Shown piece after piece: positions 48,880 to 59,090 of a stretch of DNA of 64,000 nt (position 1 is its first letter; every line of letters starts with the position of its first letter). The stretch is from assembly GCA_036583965.1 (NCBI GenBank), contig JAZBQD010000014.1, positions 2,336,001 through 2,400,000 of the forward strand. The letters run 5' to 3'. The notes under the pieces are model-generated. The model was not told the DNA's origin and ran no database searches. It saw only the letters and a list, made by a program, of their open reading frames with translations. A program made the translations under genes and the position numbers. This stretch comes from Prunella strophiata (lineage: Eukaryota > Chordata > Aves > Passeriformes > Prunellidae).

Positions 48880-49335
48880 AGACTGATGCAAGTACTGTTT
48901 TTGGTGCTTGGAAAGAAGTTAGGGAAAGACTATGAGACCTGGACAGAGCTGTGCAAAGGACAAGCTGGGAGATGGGGCACACCTCCAGCTATTCAAAGTG
49001 GAGAGCTTCTTGTCTTCCCCTTGCAAGACTATCAACAAGGTGATACTGTGGAATACAAATGCCTGAATTTCTATGTCTTGAAAGGATCTCCAACAATTCC
49101 TGTCTTGATGGGCAGTGGACAAGCCCCCCAGTTTGCCTGGTGGCCTGTATGGGCATCAGAAGATATGGACAGGAACAATATTGAGCTGAAATGGGTTGAA
49201 CAAATCAAGCTGTGCTCCACATTGGGTGCCTGTATTGAATTCCATTGTAAAATGGAATATTTGAAACACCCAAGCACTGCCAGCTTCAGAGCACAGTGCC
49301 TGGATGGAGGGACTCCATATCCTGTGTGTGAATAA
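48880..49335 (+). pseudogene. Complement factor H-like C-terminal sushi relic (intronless)
   Basis: The plus frame ending at TGA... more exactly at the TAA of 49333-49335 encodes material closely resembling the last two sushi (CCP/SCR) domains of factor H and its relatives, plus the tail of the preceding domain. Visible landmarks: WTELCKGQAGRWGTPPAI from 48940, GELLVFPLQDY, TVEYKC (Cys at 49060), NNIELKW, IEFHC (Cys at 49246), FRAQCLDG and YPVC before the stop. Factor H normally recognises host surfaces and restrains the alternative complement pathway through these domains. Each sushi domain is usually its own exon; here they join with no intron, which points to a retrocopy. Four of the eight expected cysteines in the two domains are gone (positions 48973, 49102, 49138 or 49141, 49150), three replaced by Trp. 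There is no ATG at the upstream end: the frame opens with GTG at 48847, next to the minisatellite. No signal peptide exists. I read it as a 5'-truncated processed pseudogene. The exact parent (CFH or a CFHR-type gene) cannot be told. Confidence 0.8.
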
Positions 49336-49913
49336 TCCTCCTTGTTTGGGTAAATGGAATTGGCATGAGGGAACCCAGCTGTGGAAATGACAGAGCCCTC
49401 AACCAACCTGGTGACTTGAGGTCAACTTTTCCTGGTGTTTCCCATTTTTCTGTGCTTTGTTGGCAGCTTAGCCAATGCTCTGTCTTGGAATTTGTTCTTG
49501 TTTTTATCACTGCATGGTTGTCTTTGCATGCTATCCACATTAGATCTAGTTCTGTAAATGTATTTACATTTTATGCAGACAAAGGGTTGTGCTTGCATTT
49601 AATCAATTCTATACTGATCTCACTGTTATTTTATTAACAATTTTAAAAGGATTAAAAAAATCCTTGTAAAAGGATTATAACTTGATATTATATTGATATT
49701 GTTAAAGTTGTATAGCTATTGGTGGAATTGCATACCTGTTGATTTTGGTGTTTGGCCTTTGGGTTATTCTTTTATGTTGCTATTGATATTGTCAATATTC
49801 TACAAAAGTAAGTATAAAGATTTTAATGATATGTAAGTTTAGAGAGTGAATTAAGGTCAGTACATGGACACATTCCAGAGTTAGTGGAACCTACAAAAGA
49901 GATGCTTGTACCA
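49336..49913 (+). other. Possible 3' UTR of the relic, then unique A/T-rich DNA
   Basis: If the factor H-like sequence is a retrocopy, some of this A/T-rich stretch should be its 3' untranslated region. An A-rich patch near 49648-49660 could be a decayed poly(A) tail, but no clear AATAAA precedes it within the usual 10-30 bases, and the end of homology cannot be seen. No gene is visible. Confidence 0.35.
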
Positions 49914-50393
49914 TGTTTACTATTTCTTCTGCAAGGGCCCTGTAGAGAAATAGCAAACACAGCATTTATTTAAAAGAAAATAAAAAGGGGCATTGTAGGC
50001 ACAGAGTGTGTGGTGGTTGGGCTCATCCCCATCAACTGGCCCCAGGTGTGCAGCACAGGTGAGCAGCATTGCAGGGAAGGAGCCATGGAGTGCCCAGGGG
50101 CACTGACCAACCCCAGAGGGAGCAGAGGGCACACAGGTGCAGGGCATCAGCAGCAGGGATGAAAGGCTGGGCTGAGGGACACAAGGGGCAGATGCTGCAG
50201 CCCTCTGGAGTGGAGTGGAGTTGTTCTGTATGGGTTGAAGCTTTCTGATGTTGTATGGTGACACCCTGTGCATTGTGGCTCTCTCGACTGCAGTGTGAGC
50301 TGTGACAATGCTCCACCTCCCAGGAGTGCAGTGAGAAAAAGTGCTCCTCAGTTTTGTGGCACCTGGTAAGCTCAAATTTGCTTTGTAATCTTA
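49914..50393 (-). mobile_element. Probable ERV LTR (minus strand)
   Basis: On the minus strand the left end reads AATAAATGCTGTGTTTGC, TATTTCTCTACAGGGCCCTT and GCAGAAGAAATAGTAAACA, resembling the R/U5 end of avian LTRs with AATAAA (complement at 49965-49970). TG at 49914 and CTTACCA ending at 50393 give possible TG...CA ends and a length of 480 bp. The interior is GC-richer than its surroundings. No target duplication or retroviral gene is evident. Assignment is by resemblance only. Confidence 0.45.
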
Positions 50394-53154
50394 CCAGAGG
50401 CTCATTTCTAACCTTAAAGATGATATTACAGTTGAAGCTATGCCCTTTACTCTTTTGGATGATCTACCTTAGCTGTATCTATAATAACTGACAAGAGTTA
50501 CTTGTAGGTTTTTTGTCTCAATTTAATAGATTTAGAGCTTTTTTTTTTGCCTTTTTCCATGTCTCTTTTGGATATTCTATTAGGAAGTGTGGCCTATGTT
50601 GATCAGTCCTTCCAGCAAACTATGAACTGTTTGTAAAATAGCTAGACTAGTGCCACTTTTGACCAATAGGTGACAATGGCTCTGTCTTCCAAGAGGTGTA
50701 AAAAAAGTTGTCAGGTATCATTATTTGCCTGCTGAGAAGTCTGCATGAATTCGAGTCCTTTGCTGCATCTGAAAATACCACATAAACATATAGATGTTGT
50801 GGGCTTGTTTGCTTGCAGGTTTGTTTGAAGCAACATGGAGTTTTTACTGGAAAAGAGAGATGAGTCAGCATCTGAATTTCTGTGACCATCAGCCAGCATC
50901 TGTTTTGTTGGTTTTGTCTGTTGGTGGTGTGTTTTTTGGTTTTTTTTTTTCCTTTCCCAAATTCATGTTTTCATTTCACCCATCAGGAGAGGGAGTTTAA
51001 TGATGTTTGTTTCCAGATCTGAACACTTGAATCTCTGCCATTTTTGTGGACCCATCAAGCCTTTAAAGTGAGATTGAGAGCAGCAAAGGGCTGGAACTGA
51101 AAGTCATGTTAGAAGTTCTTCAAATGGGAGAGCACTTGTCAGCTGACAGTAAAGGAATTTTAAGAGGCAAGCACCAGCTGCTGCACTAATGAAAGAAAGG
51201 AGGAGCACATTTGACCTGGCAATTGTTTGGGGACTTTATTGTAGTAGAACAAAAGGAGAGCCTGAAAACACTTATGATTGGGGGAGGGAGTGGAGAGAAA
51301 GGGAAAAGAAAGCAAGGAATTACATGTGCCTTCAATTCTGCTTTATAAACTGGCCTGGTCCCAAATGAAAACACAGATGCAAATTGTTTTGTCTTCCCTC
51401 TTAAACTACAAAGCTTACAAAATGAAACTCACCTCAGTGTGTTCATGTTGGGCTTAATTTGCTCATTCAGCTCTGTTTTCCTGGAGCATTTGAAGGTGGT
51501 AAATACAGCTTGAGTACATAAAACCTTCCCTTGAGGTTTTATGCCAAGATGGGCATCTTTAATAGTACCTGTGGGTTGCCCCAGGATAAATTTTATCTTT
51601 TCCCACCTCCACCTCACATGTCCACACCAGCTTTTTGGCTGACACTCTTTCTTTGGGCCAAACCCAGCAGAGAAAGGTGATGGAGATGCTAGAAAAAAAA
51701 CAATATTCACATTTCTACAGAGACTTTCCTGGCTTGTGGCAAATATCACCAAACTGGGGGTGTCAGAATTTAAGACTGGGACTCTTCCTGAATGACAGAG
51801 ACATCTTTTGTAAAACTTAGATCAGATTTCTAGCATAAGTTAGCAATCATTTTAATCTGAGATTTTGGTCTGTTTTTTTCTGTGGTAGGAATGGAAAAAA
51901 GGGATTTGAATGAAGTGAGAAAGAACTCTGTGTTCACAGAGTTCTGAAATGTTCTGAAACAGAATACTTTCTATCTGCTTGAAACATCTTTAATTTTACA
52001 TAATTTCAAAAATAAAAATATTTTTCATCATTTTTTCCCTGGTTTGGCAGTGGAAATTAGCTTCCCTTGCAGAAGGTCTGTTATACTGCTCCTGTCAGCC
52101 AGGAAATGCAGTCTTGTAATTGGTAAATAAATAGTTCCTGTGCTCACTTCATGTCTAGGCCAGCCATTTGTTATAGTTATTACTGGCAATTAATTTAATA
52201 ATCTGGCAATTTGAACAAATATAAAGCTATACATCCAAAATGAAAAAAAACCCCAAACTAAAAACCACAACAAAACCAAAACATTACAAATACTAGAATA
52301 AGAAAAATTCATAATGAAAGGTAGCTTTGAAATTAAAAAGGTGAAAAATGCTTGGAGACATTTGATCACTTGAGGTCTGAAATATTTGAAAGATCTCCAC
52401 TGAGCTCTGATTGTCATAATTTTTGTAAATATTCAAATCTAATGGCTTTATGTGGAGAATAGTGACTTGATAGGTGATGAAACCATCCTCTCGGTTTAAA
52501 CTGATTTTAAATCAAGGCCTGCATGCCTGTGGGTGTTTCCTAAAGTTCTTTTGCACATCTTGAGTGGCAAGATGAACCATTGCAAGGGTGGCTGGCACTG
52601 GGTTAAGACAAATAGTTTTAGAAAAGTGAGAAGCTGTGAAAGGGCTGCTGCTGTTTTAAGGAACTTAAATAAAATAGCAATTCTCACGCTGGCTAAGATG
52701 GCAATTATTTCTCTGCAATAAGAAATGTGAAGAAAAAAATTGCAGGGTAAGTGAACACAGGAGATCAATAAAAGGATGCCATTAGCATCATTTAGGAATC
52801 AATTTGTTTCAGCAAGAAAGGGTTCATTTTGAAAGCTTATTAGGAATAGAAAAGCCACTTGTTTATTATTTCAGTGATTTATTTACAAGACAGACCAAAT
52901 GTGTCTGGTAAACTGAAAAAATCTGTTTAACATGCAGTGATCACTGGAGTAATGTGAACCTTTGCTTTATTTATTTCTGTGGTGCAGCTCTTTTGTAACT
53001 CTTGTCTTTTTTGAGGGGTGTACAGGCTACTAATTATATTGTACAAATACACAAGCAACCCCAAGCTTCACAGTGCTTCAAAGGAACTGCAGTTTATATT
53101 CTTCTTTTGGTGTTTGTAGTTGTAATGATTGTGTTGTTACTTCTTTCATTCCAG
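50394..53154. other. Unique DNA, no gene seen
   Basis: About 2.8 kb of A/T-rich unique sequence. It holds short T and A runs (near 50529-50537, 50940-50950, 52242-52252) and the small palindrome at 51922-51945. Open frames stay near 107 codons or below without family motifs. Confidence 0.5.
51922..51945. repeat. Perfect palindrome resembling a steroid-receptor element
   Basis: AGAACTCTGTG (51922-51932), a TT spacer and its exact reverse complement (51935-51945). The segment AGAACTCTGTGTTCA also fits the glucocorticoid/androgen receptor element AGAACAnnnTGTTCT with one mismatch in each half-site. Function is unproven. Confidence 0.6.
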
Positions 53155-53199
53155 GAGGAGCTGATTCCAAGCCCAAGGAAGCTGCTGAGTGAAGTAGTG
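53155..53199 (+). other. Candidate 45-nt microexon (unassigned)
   Basis: A pyrimidine-rich acceptor (TTACTTCTTTCATTCCAG ending at 53154) and a consensus donor (GTG then GTAAGT at 53200) bound 45 nt. In one phase it encodes EELIPSPRKLLSEVV and keeps frame; in another it ends ...ADSKPKEAAE followed by TGA. I cannot match either to a known protein, and no neighbouring exon is visible. Good splice sites around a multiple of three make it worth noting only as a candidate. Confidence 0.25.
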
Positions 53200-56100
53200 G
53201 TAAGTCTGGATGTCATTAAAAAATGCAAATATTAAAGAGAAGTGGTTGTGCTAGATTCTGCCAAGTCATCCTGTTTCTCAGGTTACAACAGCTTGTAATA
53301 GGTGAGTAAGTTTGACCTCTGTGAATGCCAGCAATGAAATTGTCAAATTATTCAGGTACTTGTTTGGATGAAATGGTGCAAAAAGCTGAAAAATATCCTA
53401 ATAGACAGAGAATTGGTTGGGGCTGGAAAGACAAGGGTAGCTAGTGAAGTGTGAAAACTAGGCTGAGGTTCTGAAATAAAAGGGAAAATCTCACTTAGTG
53501 AGGCCTGAAATAAGATGAACTAAGAGGGAGAGAAGAAAAATTGGTCAGTGCCTGCTGAGCCAGGTTCCCACCAGAAAGCCAAAATCCATTATTAGTGATT
53601 TCAATGTGAACTGGAGGGAACATACAGTATCAGCAAAGAACTGGACTGGGGGAAGAGCATGCTCATTTAGTGTTTAAAAAATGTGGTTTTACACAGTCAT
53701 AACTGGATATGCAGCTGGATGGCAGGGACCAGGGGAGTAACAGTGCAAAGCTGATTCTGACCCTTGTTCTGGGGTGCTGATCCCCAGGTGCTGGGGATCA
53801 CACACCAGTGCTCAGCTGTCCTGCTCCACAGGAGCTTTAAACCCTGCTGCAGAGGGTTTAAAGCAGGCAGGTTGCCACCTCTCCATAGCACATTTGGGAT
53901 TCCCCAGGGTTAGGGAGTCTCCATCACCCCCTGAGACTCAGAGCAGGAGCAGGGGACAAAACTGGGGAGAGCAGAAAGTGTTTTGTGGCAAATGTGTGTG
54001 TGAGGAGCAGCAGGAGTTAACCCATCATGTGGAAGTAAGTTTGTCTCACTTTCTTCAACTATTTCAATCTACTATTCATCCTCTGGCTGATAATTTTAAG
54101 CAGAGCAGTTAGACTGATGCCTGTATTTTTTCCCTCGCCAGTCTATCCTCTTTGCAGGCTTGTGCTTTTGCCTTTTCTGTACTACCACCTCTGCCATGCT
54201 CTGAAGTGGTTTTCCCATTTGTTTCTGTCCATGAGGCAGAGTGAGAGGGAAGAACATGTCACAGATCCTTCACGAATAATAGAGTGTTCCTGAGCTAAAA
54301 TCATCAAGGGCTGACACATTGACCTTTTCCACAGCTCTGTCTGCCAGTAACAGCCATCAGCTGCTTTGAAGGGCATTCCAGTGAGGCTAATGAAATGGCA
54401 GCCCCACTGCAACCAGCCACTCTGCCTTTTTTTTTTTTTCATGCCAGTGATTATCTGCCTGAGCATGACTCCCTTTCCTGCACCACAGCCAGCTTTGAAT
54501 TGACGGAGAAATATCTTTTCTCTTGTCCCCCCTGCTCGAGGTGTTTGGTGCATCTGAGGCATGGATCCCCAGTGAAGTTGGGGCAGTGTTTTGTGAGTCT
54601 CTCAGGAAATGCTCTCCCCCTGAGTGTGTACCCTGGCCCACATCCCCCGTGAGAACTCGGGCCAGCCAGCGAGCCGTGAGCTCCTTTTCCTGCAGCCCGC
54701 TTGGCCATCATTAATCAAGCTGTTCAAATTGCTTGTTTTGTTATAAAATCAGCCTCAGCTAATGTGTGTGTCATTTCCTGCTGCCTCCCCAGGCTCTTTC
54801 AAACTGTGACATGATCTAGGGCCTTTTCTGGTTGCCCAGGCTGCTGAGGGATCTCATGTGTTATGAAAGCCATGGGTAAAGGAGCAGGGTCTTGTTCAGC
54901 CCTGTGTGAGGGGCAGGCTGCAGGATGGTCATGGTCAGGATTTTCCAAGGGAAATAAAAAGTCTCTTGATTGCTGTGGGGATCCAGGGTACACTGCTCAT
55001 GCATGAGCCAGCACTTGGTGAGGAGAAAACACTCCCTCTGTGTGTCACTTGTCTGCCTCTGATGGCTCCCTGGAAAATTAGCACTGACTTCTCTGGAGTA
55101 ACTAATGACCTTGTGTTAGGATTATTGACGTCAGGATCCCTTTTCTGAGGGAAAGGACAAGACATAATTAAATCATGAAGGAAAATTATGCACCTTTTCT
55201 ACCTCTTGGAAATTAATCTTGGCAGGGAAAGGAACCCAGTCTGGCAACAGTTTTATCACTAACCTGGAGACAGAAGTACACTGTGTGGGGAACTTTAACT
55301 CATAGAGGGTCTGAGTTTTTGTGGTGGGTCATCCTGCTAGAGACATCCCTCTTTAATGTTTTAATATCCCTCTTTGTGTACTCACCGACTGAGCCAATGG
55401 CAGAGCTTCCCTGCAAGAGGAAGCCAAGTGTATTTCATTTATTATATATTCTCTTTCCACAATAAATAAATATTTAATTAATTAGGCAAAACAAAATTTG
55501 TATTCTTTGGAGAAGCAAAAGTGCATGCCTCAGTAGTATTAAGTAGTATTCTATGCTAAGAAAGTGAGAAGGTAGCATTCACACCTGATCAGAAAAGCAG
55601 AGGCATAAACCTTCAGTGTCCTCTAGAACCTCTGTTCCTGTGTGACAGCAAAGTAACCATGAGAACTTCAAATCTAACTCTTAATTTGCTTCGATTTTTG
55701 TGGTCCCTAAAGAAGTTTTTTATTCAATTGTACAGAATGTTTCATTTGACACAAACCAGATTTATCTTTCTGTCTCTCCCCACCTGACCTCTCCCACCCG
55801 ACCTCTAAAGATAATCCAAGTGTTTTCTACAGTTTCATCATGACTGTGTTTTTCAAAATGCATTTTTGATTCAAATGCTGAATTTGTGCCACCCTGCTTG
55901 ATGTATTCAAAATATTACTTTGGATTAAATTGGTAGTTTAATAGGGTTTTTATTGCTTTTTATTCAAAGAACTGATTTTGTAGCTTTTGGATGCTCCCTT
56001 TACATTTTACTATGCAGTAAAATGAGTTGTAATGAATTGTATTTAGTTCATTACTTGTCCCCTTCCACTTATAATAATCTTAGTGCTGCAATGAACATAA

Positions 56101-56264
56101 GTCCTAACATAATGTACTGCCATTGTGACAATATTGACCAAATCAATCTGTCAAATAAGCCGTGATATTGTCTTTGTGGAAAAAAACCAAACTTAAAAGT
56201 GGGTTTGGTTTACAAGCATTCTTACAATTTACTTGTTTTGTAAATCCTATTTTTTGTGATATTA

Positions 56265-56320
56265 TCTATAAAATATTATATATCATAAAATATATATATT
56301 ATATATTTATAATATGTGGC
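56265..56320. repeat. TA-rich self-complementary tract
   Basis: Alternating ATATAT blocks with interspersed AAAATAT that can pair with each other. Typical low-melting A/T simple DNA, prone to cruciform formation. Confidence 0.75.
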
Positions 56321-58833
56321 AAAAGTGTGATATTGTTAGATAAATAGGATGGGTTCTCTTCAAAACATAAATGTCACTTTCTTTTTGTAAGATGAAGTTT
56401 GATGTTTTGCAAGAGATGTAGCATAAAAGGAGAGCTTCTTTCTCTGTAGGCAAAGAATTATCTCTGATTAACAGCCAAGGAGGCAAGACTTAAAGTGGTA
56501 TCCAGTAATTTTAAAGGTGGGAAAATGCCCATCAGTCTTAAATTTTTATCTTTTATTCACTTTACACATGAAGCTTCTGTTTCTTAGATAAGTCATTAAA
56601 AATACAAAGATGGTTTCATATGGAAGTTATAATGGTGCTACTGCATCAAGAGGCTTTGTTGACTAAAACAAATAGTTGTAAAACCTTGTTTATCATAATT
56701 GTTCACCAGCTGGTCATTTAAAAACCTTGGTGAGTATGAGCCTGGTGCCTGAAGCTGTTCAGTTTAAACCTTTATTAATAATGTTCTCATGGCTTTTTCT
56801 TTTAATTCCTGTAATGGCCGGATGCTGAGCTGCACATCAAAGGAATTTTGGTTTTAAGAGCAATGGTGAGTGCTGCACATTGCATTCACTCCCCTTTGAT
56901 CACCATCCACAGCACAAATAAATCTCATTAATCAATATTTTCTCTATTTCCTCCCTGCCTTTCTGTTAGTGCCAGAGATCTGTTTCTGATTTGCTTTGCT
57001 TTGTTTTAAACAAGAGGAAGATTTCTATGGCTATCTTCTGTCTGAAAGGTAAATTTCTCATTACTTTAGGAATGAAACTGCTGTAGCTGGGACTTGACCA
57101 GAGCCTCCTCATCCTGAATGTCAGAGCAGGAATATTGAAGCAATTAGAGCAGCCTGTGAGTCTGTGAGCAATTCATTGGCCAGGATTCATTCACAGAAAA
57201 TATTTGGTGCACCCTTGCCAGCTGGAGACAAATTAATAAAAGTCACAGTCTGTTCGCAGACAATTCTTGAGAAAAGTGATAAATTTCCTGAAAAAGCTGA
57301 GCCTTGCCCATCCACTTCCAGTTGTGACCAGCAGTGACTGCGAGTAACTGGTGTACTTTGCAGGCAAGGAAGGCTCTGAGACTTGGTTCTCTTTCATTCC
57401 TCCCTCAGCAGCCCTGCCGTGTGTTTGCAGCTTCACTTCTCTGCATTACATGCACTCTTGGCTTTTTTCATGTTGTGGGGATTTTTTTTCCTCTTTTCCC
57501 CCCATGAATGTTTTCTGTTTGCCTTCAGTTTGCTGGTGTCATTTTGGTGCCACCAATGAATGGCTATGCCAGGAAAACCCGACTCCTTGGGGGTGGAAAG
57601 GGAGAGAAAGGATGATTATTTTTCCATTCTGTTGAACAAAGCTGGCTTCTGTTGCCATTTTTAACACTCCAGTATTACTGGAATTAATTTGATGCATCTG
57701 TTCCTGAATTACCTCCCATAGTTTTTAGTCCTTACTAGACTTCCAAACCAGTGTTGACTTAGGCCTGTTTGTTCCAATCCATATTGCATTCCCATAAGCT
57801 CTATGCTATTTTAAAGCAGTTTAATTGCTTTTTCAATCCTTCAATATTAAAGTTACAGTAAATTTCAAACTTCATTATACTATTAAACATACATGTCTAG
57901 ATTCTCTCTAGGGCTGTATAAAGCCTGGCACATATTACCTTCCCCAAGTATGTTGTGAACATTGAGGTTCCAGAGCCTGATCAGGGAATAGTGAGCCTGA
58001 TTATGGGAAATCCACAATGTGTAAGCACTTTTTTATACTGGGATTCTCCAGATCCCAGCTTGAAGCAATTCCTTCTGACTTAAACAGCATAAATGTTCCG
58101 AGAGTAAGTGCCTGTTGGTCATAAATAATATTTTCTCACAATTAAGCTTTCCAAGCAGCATACCATTGACAGAGAGTTGCTTCACCTTGAATTTAATGTT
58201 TTCTTACTTAGAGCTGTGGGGAGATAGACTTGTTTAATGAGATATATATATATTTTGAGCTGATCTTGTTGAACACAAGTAATTTCATTTGAGTGGTGTC
58301 ACTATAACTCATCCTCAGTTTTCAGCTACATGTCCTCTGTGTTTTTGGGCATGGATTTACTCAGCAGCAGAAGGAGCAAGGTGGGAGAGAAGTGAACATG
58401 ACTTGGAGACAGGGGTTGAAGTGACAATGCTGAAATTCCTGTTAAAAGGAAAAACATCCTGTTTAGAACCAGTCTTTAAACATGCTGCTGGGGAGAGCCA
58501 AACCTCCTGCCTCCTTCAGGTTAAACTAATTTAACTCTCTAGTCAGAATTTCTCCTTTCCCCTGCCCCAGAAAACAAAGCTGAAAACACAGTGGGAGACC
58601 TAAAACTGCTCCTAACCTTGGTGCAGGCTGGGACATCAATTCAAAGCAGCATTACATTGCCCTTCCTAAGGCCCCTAGAGGCTGAGACAGTGGCCAAGCA
58701 CAGCTGGAACAGAGCAGGGCTCTGGCTGTGCTCCCTCAGCCTCTCTCCCACTGGGAGCCAGAGCAGGAGAGGCACTGAGCTGCTGGAGAGGTCCCACGCT
58801 GCCAGGGAAGCCACTGGCACCAGCAGTGCCCTT

Positions 58834-58853
58834 CCTCCTCCTCCTCCTCCTCC
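58834..58853 (+). repeat. (CCT)n trinucleotide repeat
   Basis: Seven or so CCT units in a row ending CCCAG. In one plus-strand frame it would encode a proline run, but no gene is supported here. Confidence 0.8.
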
Positions 58854-59070
58854 CAGATGATTTACACCACCAGGAAGGGCCAGTGGGTGACAGGCTCAGG
58901 AGCTGGTTTTAAATAGGTTGCCCATATCAGGACTGGGAGTCCAGAGGCAAAAGATTTATTTTAAGCTGGACAGAGGTAAAAGAATTTTGTAGGTTTGATA
59001 CATTTTCCTATCATTTATCTAGCTGGAGTTTTGTGCTCCCCACAGTTAGGCAAAAATCCATTTGAGATCC

Positions 59071-59090
59071 CTTTTTTTTTTTTTTTTTTC
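59071..59090 (+). repeat. T homopolymer run
   Basis: About twenty T in a row in unique sequence. Could be the complement of an old poly(A) tail, but no gene copy is recognisable to its left on the minus strand. Confidence 0.8.

Noticed and set aside
46607..48982. Minus-strand open frames of 791 and 531 codons
   Set aside because: They are translations of the 53-bp minisatellite; frame rotation makes every minus frame open. There is no unique domain, and the flanking residues come from non-repeat DNA without a family match.
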